A program made the translations under genes and the position numbers. 32,155 bases of DNA from Parafrankia sp. EUN1f. GTDB lineage: Bacteria > Actinomycetota > Actinomycetes > Frankiales > Frankiaceae. The notes beneath the pieces were generated by a model. The model was not told the DNA's origin. It did no database searches and saw only the letters and a program-made list of their open reading frames with translations. Shown here in pieces: positions 24,286 through 32,155 of this stretch (its first letter is position 1; every line of letters starts with the position of its first letter). The stretch covers positions 1-32,155 of the forward strand of contig NZ_ADGX01000096.1 in the NCBI RefSeq assembly GCF_000177675.1, read 5' to 3'.

Positions 24286-24537
24286 TCAACCACCCGCCGG
24301 GAAGCGCTGGCCGGCCGTGCGGGCCGACCGGCTCCATGCTCCCGGGCCGGCGGTCAGCCTGCCACGCATGGCCAGCGCCGGATCGGCCCAGGTGGATCTG
24401 GCCCGGACCACCGGCGGGCCCGACCCGCCTCGCGCGGCCAGCACGGCCACGAGCGCCGCGATCTCCTCCGGCGAGGCGTCGCCGCGGACCAGCCGCAGGT
24501 GCGCCCGGCCCGCAGGCTCTTCGGGTCTGTCTGCCAC
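24286..24537 (-). CDS. accE: Acyl-CoA carboxylase epsilon subunit
   Basis: An 83-aa actinobacterial AccE/PccE-type protein that binds and stabilises the alpha-beta carboxylase complex. It shows the family pattern HLRLVRGDASPEEIAALVAVLAA (14-36), a variable linker, a TWADPALAMR segment and GPGAWSRS near the end. The GTG at 24537 has an AGGAGG site eight bases upstream. It lies between accD and accA3 on the same strand, the usual place for this gene, about 100 bp after accD. It is too small and divergent to be found by domain search alone, but context makes the call firm. Confidence 0.88.
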   Translation of the reverse strand: MADRPEEPAGRAHLRLVRGDASPEEIAALVAVLAARGGSGPPVVRARSTWADPALAMRGRLTAGPGAWSRSARTAGQRFPAGG

Positions 24538-24636
24538 CGGCCGCCCTCCTCGGTACTTCGTCCCTGGTCCGCTTCGGTCCCGCGCTGTCTGCCTCGCTGC
24601 TGCGCCTGCTCCCGGCCCCCGCGGACCGGACGGCCG

Positions 24637-26232
<1,596 letters not shown>

Positions 26233-26315
26233 AGAGCGAAGCGTACGGCGGGCGGTGGCCCACGCGCTCGATTGATGTGGAGACCGTCTCACTTGGCCTC
26301 TGGGAAGGTAGTCCC

Positions 26316-27330
26316 GTGCCCGCTGTGCCGATCGATTCAGATGGACGACCAACACCCCCGTTTGATCCCGCCTCCGGGGCCTGCGCCGCAGGTCGCGGGC
26401 CTGATGATGGGCTCGTGACCGCTTCCGCGCCCGGGCGCCGGCCGGAGCTTGCGGGGCTGCGCCGCCCGCTGGGCGCCGAGGCGCTCGCGCCGCCGCTCGC
26501 GCGGCTCGGCGTCGTCCTGGCCGTGGTCGACGAGATCGACTCGACGAACGCGGAACTCGTCCGCCTCGCCCGCGGGGTCCGGGGCTCGACGGGGCTGCCG
26601 GTGCCGACGGACCGAGGGGCCGCGGTGATGCCGCCAGGCGGCGTCCCGGCCAGCGACCCGGTCGGTGAGCTGGCCCGTGATCCGGTCAGTGATCCGGTGG
26701 TCGTCCTCGTCGCCGAGCGGCAGAGCGCCGGGCGGGGGCGCATGGACCGGTCGTGGCAGTCCGCGGTCGGCGCGGGGCTCATGGTGTCCGTGCTCGTCCG
26801 GCCGGCCGTCGCCACCCGCTGGCTGGGGTGGCTGCCACTGGTCGTCGGCACGTCACTGGTGCGGACCCTGCGCTCGTACGCGCGGCTGCCGGCGGTGCTC
26901 AAATGGCCGAACGACCTGCAGGTGGACGGCGAGAAGCTCGGCGGGATCCTGGTGGAGCTCGCGCCCGGCCCGGGGTCCCCCGGCGGCCGTCATCGGCTTC
27001 GGGCTGAACGTGACCGCGCTGGCCGACGAGCTGCCGGAGCGCTCGACCAGCCTGCTGCTGCGGGACGTCGAGCCGGCCCTGCTGGGCCGTGAGCAGCTCC
27101 TCATCGCGCTCCTCACCGACCTGGTCGGCGCGATCTCCCGGTGGGAGCAGGCGCCCGACGGGGCCCGCGGTGAGTACCGGGAGGTCTGCACGACCCTGGG
27201 CCGCCTCGTGCGGGTCGAGCTTCCCGACGGGACGTCCGTCCGGGGTACGGCCACCGACGTGGACGAGTTCGGCCGCCTCGTGGTCGACGGCCGCCCGTTC
27301 AGCGCCGCCGACGTGATCCATCTGCGTTGA
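26316..27330 (+). pseudogene. birA: Biotin-protein ligase BirA, one-base frameshift
   Basis: Attaches biotin to the BCCP lysine of the carboxylase. Frame one holds the catalytic domain: [28 protein letters not shown] (the adenylate loop GRGRxxRxW), LKWPNDL and GEKLGGILVE. The expected continuation AAVIGFGLNV and the C-terminal SH3-like domain (LGRLVRVELPDG, GTATDVDEFGRLVV) are in another frame. The frames join at 26971-26982, in GGGGTCCCCC, where one base is in excess. Corrected length is 337 aa. There is no N-terminal DNA-binding domain, so it is not a repressor. An insert of about 40 residues rich in Pro, Gly and Asp-Pro-Val repeats precedes the VLVAERQ strand. The GTG at 26316 is chosen for GGGAAGG seven bases upstream; the upstream frame to 26277 lacks one. 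As an essential gene it should be intact, so a sequencing error is a serious possibility. Confidence 0.85.
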
Positions 27331-27412
27331 CCGGGCGCCGCGCGAAGTCGACCGGGCGCCGCGCGAAGTCGACCGGGGACCGCGCGAAGTCGACGGGGCG
27401 CTGCGCGAAGTT
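27329..27412 (+). repeat. 21-bp tandem repeat beginning at the birA stop codon
   Basis: Four copies of GACCGGGCGCCGCGCGAAGTC: 27329-27349, 27350-27370, 27371-27391 and 27392-27412, the last two slightly diverged. The first begins with the last two bases of the birA TGA. Later copies have CGA at that place, so the first copy is the one that ends the gene. The array fills most of the 141 bp before the next gene. Confidence 0.92.
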
Positions 27413-27471
27413 GCCTGGGTGCTGAGCGAGCACTGCTGGGACTGGCCTGTCCGGGATGCGAAGATCTGGCG

Positions 27472-27981
27472 GTGGCGTTTCCGGACGACGTTCTGACCGA
27501 CGACGAAGAGGTGGTTCTCCACCTGCATCCGCACTGGGGCAGCCTGGTTGTGCCCGTGCTCTCCGTCGTCACCGCGCTCGCGCTGATGACCCTCGGGGTC
27601 TTCTTCGTGCCTGACAACTTCGCGAGGGAGGCGCTCCAGTACCTCGTCCTGGCACTGGGGCTGGCCGCCATCGGGTACTTCGGCGTGGCGCCCTGGCTGC
27701 GCTGGATCACGACGCACTTCGTGTTCACCACCGAGCGGCTGATCATCCGTGAGGGCGTCGTGAACCACACCGGCCGCGACATCCCGCTCGTCTGGCTCAG
27801 CAACGTCTCCTGGGACCAGTCGTTGCCCGACCGGCTGGTGGGCTCCGGAACGCTGTCGATCGAGAGCGCCGGCCAGCGTGGGCCGATCATCCTCACCCAC
27901 GTCCCGCGGGTCGAGGGGGTGTACGCCACGTTGCGTGAGCTCGCCGACGCGGCCGATGTCCGCCGGCGTTCCGGCGGCTGA
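27472..27981 (+). CDS. PH-domain (bPH2/DUF304-type) membrane protein
   Basis: A 169-aa protein with two membrane helices (about 22-44 and 55-75) followed by a cytoplasmic bacterial PH domain (about 78-160: THFVFTTERLIIREGVVNHTGRDIPLVWLSNVSWDQSLPDRLVGSGTLSIESAG). It corresponds to the neighbour of birA in mycobacteria (Rv3278c, from memory). Its role is unknown; the linkage to birA and the carboxylase locus is old and conserved. The GTG at 27472 precedes the conserved MAFPDDVLTDDEEVVLHLHPHW start. No strong ribosome site is seen. The end is part of a 15-bp duplication. Confidence 0.85.
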   Translation: MAFPDDVLTDDEEVVLHLHPHWGSLVVPVLSVVTALALMTLGVFFVPDNFAREALQYLVLALGLAAIGYFGVAPWLRWITTHFVFTTERLIIREGVVNHTGRDIPLVWLSNVSWDQSLPDRLVGSGTLSIESAGQRGPIILTHVPRVEGVYATLRELADAADVRRRSGG

Positions 27982-27996
27982 GGTTCCGGCGGCTGA
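27968..27996 (+). repeat. 15-bp duplication containing the PH-gene stop codon
   Basis: GTTCCGGCGGCTGA occurs at 27968-27981 and again at 27983-27996, a period of 15. Both copies contain an in-frame TGA; the first ends the PH-domain gene. The second copy forms the left arm of the terminator hairpin. Confidence 0.85.
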
Positions 27997-28008
27997 CGGA
28001 GCCGCCGG
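27986..28008. terminator. Hairpin between convergent genes
   Basis: Perfect 9-bp stem CCGGCGGCT (27986-27994) and AGCCGCCGG (28000-28008) with a 5-nt loop, between the PH gene (+) and the 224-aa membrane protein (stop at 28018, -). It is a good bidirectional terminator, partly made from the duplicated gene end. Confidence 0.75.
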
Positions 28009-28017
28009 GGAAGGACG

Positions 28018-28692
28018 TCAGAGCGGGTCGAACGTGCGCCACCAGGTGATCAGGCCGGTCGGGTCGTCGGTCGCGGCGATGAAGCCGACCCGTTCGCGGT
28101 CGATCGTCCAGTAGGCGGTGAAGCGGCCCGCCGCGGCCTCACAGACGAACGTTCCCGACCGCCGGGACGGCAGCAGGTAGGCCTCGCTGCTCGTCTGGCC
28201 CGCCTCACAGGAACCGACATCCACGGTCGCGGTGGACCGGCGGGCGGCGTCGGCGGCCATCGCGGGGGCGTCGGCGTAGCCGAGCACGATCACCTCCGCG
28301 GGTGGTCGGCCGCCCCCGGCGACGCCGGGAGCGCAGCGCAGCGCCGCCACGACGCCGGTTGCCGCGCTGCTGGTCGGGCTGCGGGCAGCCGACGAGCTGG
28401 TCGCCTCCGCCGTGGCCGACACGCAGCCGGTGAGCTCGAAGGAGGACAGCCTGGCGGCGAGTTCGCGTTCGGCCTCGCTCAGCGCCGCGCCGTCGTCAGC
28501 TCCCGGGCTCCCGGTTGCCGCCGGTGACGCTGCCGGGCTCGGTGCGACACCTGACGGCGTGGGCTGCTCGGTCGCGGGGCCGGACGACCCGCTGTCGAAG
28601 GCGGCCAGCGCGATCAGCACACCCGCGCAGGCCAGGGCCGCGACGGCCAGGACTCCTGGGACCAGCATGCGGATCGACGTCACTCGGGCCAC
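28018..28692 (-). CDS. WW-FDP domain membrane protein, short form
   Basis: A 224-aa protein of unknown function: signal-anchor helix at about 9-31, a Ser/Ala/Pro-rich stalk (32-70), then an extracellular domain of about 150 residues. The domain has four cysteines (C90, C120, C162, C184) and ends LITWWRTFDPL. The same ending and the C3-C4 spacing (21 residues) recur in the next two genes upstream, so it is a paralogue. A second Ser/Ala linker lies between C90 and C120, and there is no long cytoplasmic region. The GTG at 28692 follows GGGAGG with five bases between, inside the 12-bp gap after the upstream gene's stop, so the two are cotranscribed. C22 is inside the anchor without a classic lipobox. 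Confidence 0.8.
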   Translation of the reverse strand: MARVTSIRMLVPGVLAVAALACAGVLIALAAFDSGSSGPATEQPTPSGVAPSPAASPAATGSPGADDGAALSEAERELAARLSSFELTGCVSATAEATSSSAARSPTSSAATGVVAALRCAPGVAGGGRPPAEVIVLGYADAPAMAADAARRSTATVDVGSCEAGQTSSEAYLLPSRRSGTFVCEAAAGRFTAYWTIDRERVGFIAATDDPTGLITWWRTFDPL

Positions 28693-28704
28693 AGCTGCCT
28701 CCCG

Positions 28705-30393
28705 TCAGCGGCGGATGGGATCGAATCTGTGCCACCACGTGACCAGGCGTGCGGGGTCCAGATCCGAGGCGGAGAAGGCGACCAGTGAACGGTCGACGCT
28801 CCAGAACGTGACGAAGCGGTCGGCGTATTTGTAACAGAGGCGAGCCCCGCCGCCCGGTTCCTGCGGAGAAGTCCATTCCTCGATGCTTTCCTGACCTTCG
28901 TCGCAGTTGCCGGCGTCGGTGTAGTAGGTCGCGCGCGCACCGATCTGGCGGTCGAGGGCGGACGGGTCCGGGAAGTGGTACGCGAGGACTTCGACGCCGT
29001 CCGCGCCGATGCACTGCAGCGTGGCGTCGGCGTAGGGGCTTTCGCTGCGCTCCGGGGCCGCGCAACTGGTCATCGTGACCGGGTTGAGCAGCGAGCGCAG
29101 GGCCTCCTCGGGGCTTGCGGCCGTGGACGCCGGGTTCTGCTGGGTGCCGGCACCGGCGGAGCTGTTCGGGGCCGGCGCGGCCAGATCGTTCGCAGGTGCG
29201 GTGGCCGCGGGGGTCGTCTCGGCGCTGTCGTCGGACCGCGTGGTCACGACGATGCCGATCGTGGCCACGATCACGACGACCGCGGCCAGCGCGCCGATCA
29301 CGGCCAGGGTGCGGCCCCGGCGCGTCGGCGGCTCGGGCGCGTCGCCCGCGCCCAGACCCGGCCCGGGTAGTTGCGAGGATCGACCGGGCACGTCGCCGGC
29401 GGGGCCACCGCGACTCCAGCCACCATCGCCCCAGTTCCCACCGCCCCAGCCGCGACCGTCCGACCCGGTCGGGCCGTCAAGGCCGCTCAGACCACCGAGA
29501 GGGCCACCAGGCGTGGTGATTCTGGGTGGGATCGGCGGGTTCAGGCCGCCACCCGTGGGTGCGGGCGCGGCCGGGTACCTCGATGGCGTCGGCCAGGCCG
29601 GCCCGCCGGTGACCTGGTCGGGGGCTTCCTGCGACGGACGTCGCACGGTGAACGACTCGCCGGGCGGCGGGGGCAGTGGATGCGGCCCGGTCAGTGGCGG
29701 CGGCATCGTGCCGCCGTGCCGCTGCGGTTGGGGTCCCTGCGGCGACTGGAGCGGCTGAGCTGGCTGGAGCGGCTGGGCTGGCTGGGGTGGTTGCGCGGGG
29801 CCGCTTCGCCAGGCCTGCCACGGCGGGGTGCCGAGGGTGCCGTCGGCCCGTCCCGGCGGACCGGTCACGGTGAACTGATCCGTGTCGTCCGGCGGGCTGA
29901 CCGGCTGCGGAGGCTGGGCGGGCCTGTGGGCCGCCGGGGCCGCCGGGGCCGGTCCCGGCGGGGCCAACCGGTAGGTGGCGTCCTCGTCGGGCAGCACAGC
30001 CGCCACCTCCGGCCCGGGCGTGTCGAAACGCGGCGCGGGCGGGAGAGGGAGCGGTAGCGGGCTGATCGGTGGGGGAGCGGGCGTCGGGGCCGCCGGCTGC
30101 GCGTACAGCCCCGGGAGGCCGCCTCGCGCGGCGGGCCCACCCGGGTGCGTTCCGGGGAGCAGGAAGCCACCGGCACCCAGGTCGGAAGGCCGCAGGACCT
30201 GGGTGCTGCCCCCCTCGTCCGCGTCGTCATCCGTTGCGTCGTCGTCCGGCGTCGGGACCGGCTCATGGCCAGCCGGCTGCTCGCTGTCTGACCACTGGCC
30301 GTCCGAGCGCGGGCCACCCGGCTGCGGCGGGCCGTACGGGGCAGGTGGCTCGAAGGCGGGCGACGCGCCATCGCCGGGGCTCTGGCTGGGCAC
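28705..30393 (-). CDS. WW-FDP domain membrane protein with long proline-rich cytoplasmic region
   Basis: A 562-aa protein of unknown function. Residues 1-355 are a Pro/Gly/Gln/Ala-rich disordered cytoplasmic segment with runs of PAQPLQPAQPLQ, then TRRGRT (basic, inside) and one membrane helix (about 357-378). An Ala/Thr-rich stalk leads to a 119-residue C-terminal domain with C444, C461, C497 and C520. It contains VEVLAYHF, RATYYTDAGNC, CYKYADRFVTFWSVDRSLVAFSA and the ending LVTWWHRFDPIRR. The cysteine spacing is nearly identical to the next gene upstream. The domain loosely recalls the extracellular parts of some actinobacterial Ser/Thr kinases from memory, but no kinase domain is present. 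The GTG at 30393 has AGGAGGA just upstream. Confidence 0.82.
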   Translation of the reverse strand: MPSQSPGDGASPAFEPPAPYGPPQPGGPRSDGQWSDSEQPAGHEPVPTPDDDATDDDADEGGSTQVLRPSDLGAGGFLLPGTHPGGPAARGGLPGLYAQPAAPTPAPPPISPLPLPLPPAPRFDTPGPEVAAVLPDEDATYRLAPPGPAPAAPAAHRPAQPPQPVSPPDDTDQFTVTGPPGRADGTLGTPPWQAWRSGPAQPPQPAQPLQPAQPLQSPQGPQPQRHGGTMPPPLTGPHPLPPPPGESFTVRRPSQEAPDQVTGGPAWPTPSRYPAAPAPTGGGLNPPIPPRITTPGGPLGGLSGLDGPTGSDGRGWGGGNWGDGGWSRGGPAGDVPGRSSQLPGPGLGAGDAPEPPTRRGRTLAVIGALAAVVVIVATIGIVVTTRSDDSAETTPAATAPANDLAAPAPNSSAGAGTQQNPASTAASPEEALRSLLNPVTMTSCAAPERSESPYADATLQCIGADGVEVLAYHFPDPSALDRQIGARATYYTDAGNCDEGQESIEEWTSPQEPGGGARLCYKYADRFVTFWSVDRSLVAFSASDLDPARLVTWWHRFDPIRR

Positions 30394-30742
30394 GATTCCT
30401 CCTGGGAGGGGATCTGGCCGGAAGTGGTGAAGCCGGGACGGACAGTGACGCCGGGTGTGCCGGCGACGTCGGATGTGGGACGAACGGCGCTTCCCGCCCG
30501 GGCTAACCGGGATACGGGATATCTGCCGACGACGGTGTGCGTAGTCAGCCTAGGCGCACATGCTCCACCGACTGTCAGGTATCGGCGTGAATCGTGAGCT
30601 GTTGATGCGACGGCGGGTGCGGAAACCGGTCGCGACAGTGTGGGCGGAGGGCGTCCGATGTTGTGCTCGGACGTCCCCCACCCACGGTTCCGCGCCGATT
30701 CCCGCCGGCGGAGACGGGGCTGGAACGGTGTGGAACCGTCGA
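30394..30742. promoter_or_regulatory. Intergenic region between two WW-FDP genes
   Basis: 349 bp without a credible gene. TGTGCG (30536-30541) and CGCACA (30555-30560) form an inverted repeat with a 13-nt spacer and overlap a TAGGCT -10-like box on the minus strand, suggesting a controlled promoter for the 562-aa gene. Near the 424-aa gene's stop, ACGGTTCC (30684-30691) and GGAACCGT (30732-30739) form an 8-bp stem with a long loop that may be its terminator. Together these suggest the 424-aa gene is transcribed separately from the other two. Confidence 0.35.
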
Positions 30743-32017
30743 CTAGATGGGGTCGAACGTGCGCCACCACTCGTGCAGCGCGCTCGGGTTGCTGGTGGTC
30801 AACGCCATGAACGAAACCAGATCGTCGTCGTAGCTCCAGAAGATGAGGAAGTTGTTCTGGTGGTAAAAGCAGATCACGGTTCCCTGGGTCGGGCCGTCAC
30901 CGACGTTCCAGCTGAAGATGTCGGGATCGCCGCTCGCGCACTCGCCCTGGTCGGTGACCAGTGACTTACGGGCGTCGATGTCGGTGTTGAGGTTCGTCTT
31001 GCTTGCATAGTGATACGCGGCCACCGGCAGGCCGTTGTCCGCGGCGGTACAGGTCACCGAGGCGTCGATGTCCTCGTCCTCGCCCTCGGGATTCGGCTCG
31101 CAGTCGGTCATCGCGCTCGGGTCCAGCTGGGCGACCAGTGCTGACTGCCCGCTGGTGAAGGACCCGGAACTCGCCGATTCCGTCGGGGTGGGGGCGGCGG
31201 ACGTCCTGGACGCCGTCGGTGACGGCGACGAGCTCGGTGTGGCGCTCGTCGTCACGGAAGGAGACAGTGACGTCGCCACCACGGGCCCGGACGGATCGTC
31301 GTTACCGGAGTCCTTCGTGGCGATCAGGGCGACCGGGATGGCGATGGCGAGCGCGACGGCCGCCGCGACCGCGACGATGATGATGTTGCGGCGATTGTTC
31401 TGGCTGGGCCCGCCGGGACTTCCCTGGCTGCCGGGGTAGCCGCCCGGGGGATAGTTGTCGTAGCCGGGCTGCTGGTAGCCCTCGGTCTGGTAGCCACCGC
31501 CCTGCTGGTAGCCGCCCTGCTGGTCGCCGTATCCCGGGTAGCCCGCCTGGCCGTACCCGCCCTGCTGGTAGCCGCCCTGCTGGTAGCCGCCCTGGTCGTA
31601 GCCGGGCTGCTGATAGCCGTCAGTCTGGTAGCCGCCGCCCTGCTGGTAGCCGCCGGTCTGCGGGTAGCCCTGCTGGTTCTGATCGCCGTACCCGCCCTGC
31701 TGGTACCCGCCTGTCTGCGGGTAGCCACCGCCCTGCTGGTACCCGCCGGTCTGCGGGTAGGCGGCGGTCGGCGGGTACGGCTGCTGGCCGTAGCCCGCGC
31801 CGGCCGGTGGCTGCTGCCCGCCGGCCGCCCCGCCACCCGGCTGCTGGTAGCCGCCGCGACCGGACGGATAGGAGCCGGGAGGTGTCGAACCGCCGCCGGC
31901 AATCTGGGTCACGGCGTCGTCGTCGAATCCGGGACCACCACTGAAGCCGGGACCACCGCTGTCGGCGCGCCGGGTTTCGGCGTCCGGATCGTGCTGACCC
32001 GGGTTCGGTGGCTGCAT
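30743..32017 (-). CDS. WW-FDP domain membrane protein with Gln/Tyr/Gly-repeat cytoplasmic region
   Basis: A 424-aa protein of unknown function. Residues 1-60 are acidic and polar. About 60-200 are tandem Tyr/Gln/Gly motifs (GGYQQGG, YPQTGGYQQ, GYQQPGYD) with the look of a phase-separating, prion-like sequence. RR precedes the single membrane helix (about 211-232), followed by a Ser/Thr/Pro stalk (240-290) and the 119-residue extracellular domain. The domain has C306, C323, C360 and C383, with LPVAAYHY, TVICFYHQNNFLIFWSYDDDLVSFMA and the ending ALHEWWRTFDPI. The C1-C2 and C3-C4 spacings match the 562-aa paralogue exactly. The ATG at 32017 has AGGAGGGA six bases upstream. Mycobacterial and streptomycete membrane proteins also carry GYQQ repeats, but the C-terminal domain is what links these three genes. 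Confidence 0.82.
   Translation of the reverse strand: MQPPNPGQHDPDAETRRADSGGPGFSGGPGFDDDAVTQIAGGGSTPPGSYPSGRGGYQQPGGGAAGGQQPPAGAGYGQQPYPPTAAYPQTGGYQQGGGYPQTGGYQQGGYGDQNQQGYPQTGGYQQGGGYQTDGYQQPGYDQGGYQQGGYQQGGYGQAGYPGYGDQQGGYQQGGGYQTEGYQQPGYDNYPPGGYPGSQGSPGGPSQNNRRNIIIVAVAAAVALAIAIPVALIATKDSGNDDPSGPVVATSLSPSVTTSATPSSSPSPTASRTSAAPTPTESASSGSFTSGQSALVAQLDPSAMTDCEPNPEGEDEDIDASVTCTAADNGLPVAAYHYASKTNLNTDIDARKSLVTDQGECASGDPDIFSWNVGDGPTQGTVICFYHQNNFLIFWSYDDDLVSFMALTTSNPSALHEWWRTFDPI
31440..31830 (-). repeat. Degenerate tandem repeats coding Tyr/Gln/Gly motifs
   Basis: Many imperfect units of the type CCCTGCTGGTAGCCGC on the plus strand, at 15-30 bp spacing with larger repeated blocks (for example the CAGTCTGGTAGCC and GGTCTGCGGGTAGCC units). 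They are in frame with the 424-aa protein and give its GGYQQ repeats. Unit length is a multiple of three, so copy-number change would keep the frame. Confidence 0.85.
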
Positions 32018-32155
32018 GACGTCCCTCCTGATGTGCCTGTACCGCGATGTGCCTGTAGCGCGCCGCCCACGGTCGGTGTGACCGGTCCGGTGGTGGTGCG
32101 ATGGAACCTGGACGACCCTCGCGTGCCGGCGCCGCGTGCATGGGTGGCAGGTTCC
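32018..32155. promoter_or_regulatory. Leader of the 424-aa gene with a 16-bp direct repeat
   Basis: GATGTGCCTGTACCGC (32030-32045) is directly repeated with one change at 32046-32061, just upstream of the ribosome site on the minus strand. GGAACCTG (32103-32110) and CAGGTTCC (32148-32155) form an inverted repeat at the window edge. Either could be regulatory, and the region continues outside the window. No gene is seen. Confidence 0.4.

Noticed and set aside
28018-28692. Short WW-FDP protein as a lipoprotein
   Set aside because: The cysteine in the N-terminal helix (C22) is mid-helix and lacks a proper lipobox, so a signal anchor is the simpler reading.
31440-31830. Regular repeats that might suggest a CRISPR array
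   Set aside because: Units are short, contiguous without unique spacers, and in frame with a repetitive protein segment.

Overview
The window looks like chromosome from a very GC-rich actinobacterium, with Frankia-type character: GTG starts, GGAGG ribosome sites, GC-rich hairpins without T-runs, and Gly/Ala/Pro low-complexity inserts inside housekeeping enzymes. The gene order also points there. From memory, the set PH-domain protein - birA - accD - accE - accA3 and the set lpdA - GGCT-like - M20 peptidase - deoD - pmmB - upp - add match the Mycobacterium tuberculosis Rv3278c-Rv3313c block. Genus assignment is inference; no rRNA or other marker is present.

Layout. (1) 429-4959: adenosine deaminase (+) converges on a minus-strand run of lpdA, a frame-disrupted PfkB sugar kinase and tag. 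(2) 5182-8114: a gamma-glutamylcyclotransferase-like gene (+), an M20D amidohydrolase (-) and a glutamate-cysteine-ligase-2 type enzyme (-). (3) 8439-10778: aspS and a small PH-like protein, both minus. (4) 10872-16402: nucleoside salvage and catabolism, with purine nucleoside phosphorylase, a frame-disrupted phosphohexomutase/phosphopentomutase-type gene, a Uma2 nuclease-fold protein, deoC and upp. (5) 16751-21572: a translationally coupled three-gene operon of an SsuD-like flavin monooxygenase and two half-ABC exporters whose ATP sites are complementary (one consensus, one degenerate). (6) 21649-27981: a DUF5313-like membrane protein, then the acyl-CoA carboxylase locus (accA3, accE, accD) with a divergent, frame-disrupted birA and a PH-domain membrane protein. 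(7) 28018-32017: three tandem minus-strand paralogues, each a single-pass membrane protein ending in the same 4-cysteine, WW-x-x-FDP domain but carrying three very different N-terminal regions.

How the genes work together. Add, PNP, the PMM-family mutase, DeoC and Upp form a route from nucleosides to bases and central sugar phosphates. AccA3/AccD/AccE with BirA supply biotin-dependent acyl-CoA carboxylation. The SsuD-like enzyme and the exporter are expressed as one unit. The three WW-FDP proteins have no function I can name and are the best candidate for something undescribed.

Themes worth a second look. Short tandem repeats, mostly with units divisible by three, sit at or just after the stop codons of pmmB, upp, birA, the PH gene and deoC. 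A roughly 65-bp palindromic repeat occurs three times. Three conserved genes (pfkB, pmmB, birA) each need a one-base frame correction, two of them at G/C homopolymers. This could be decay, slippage-prone sequence or sequencing error.
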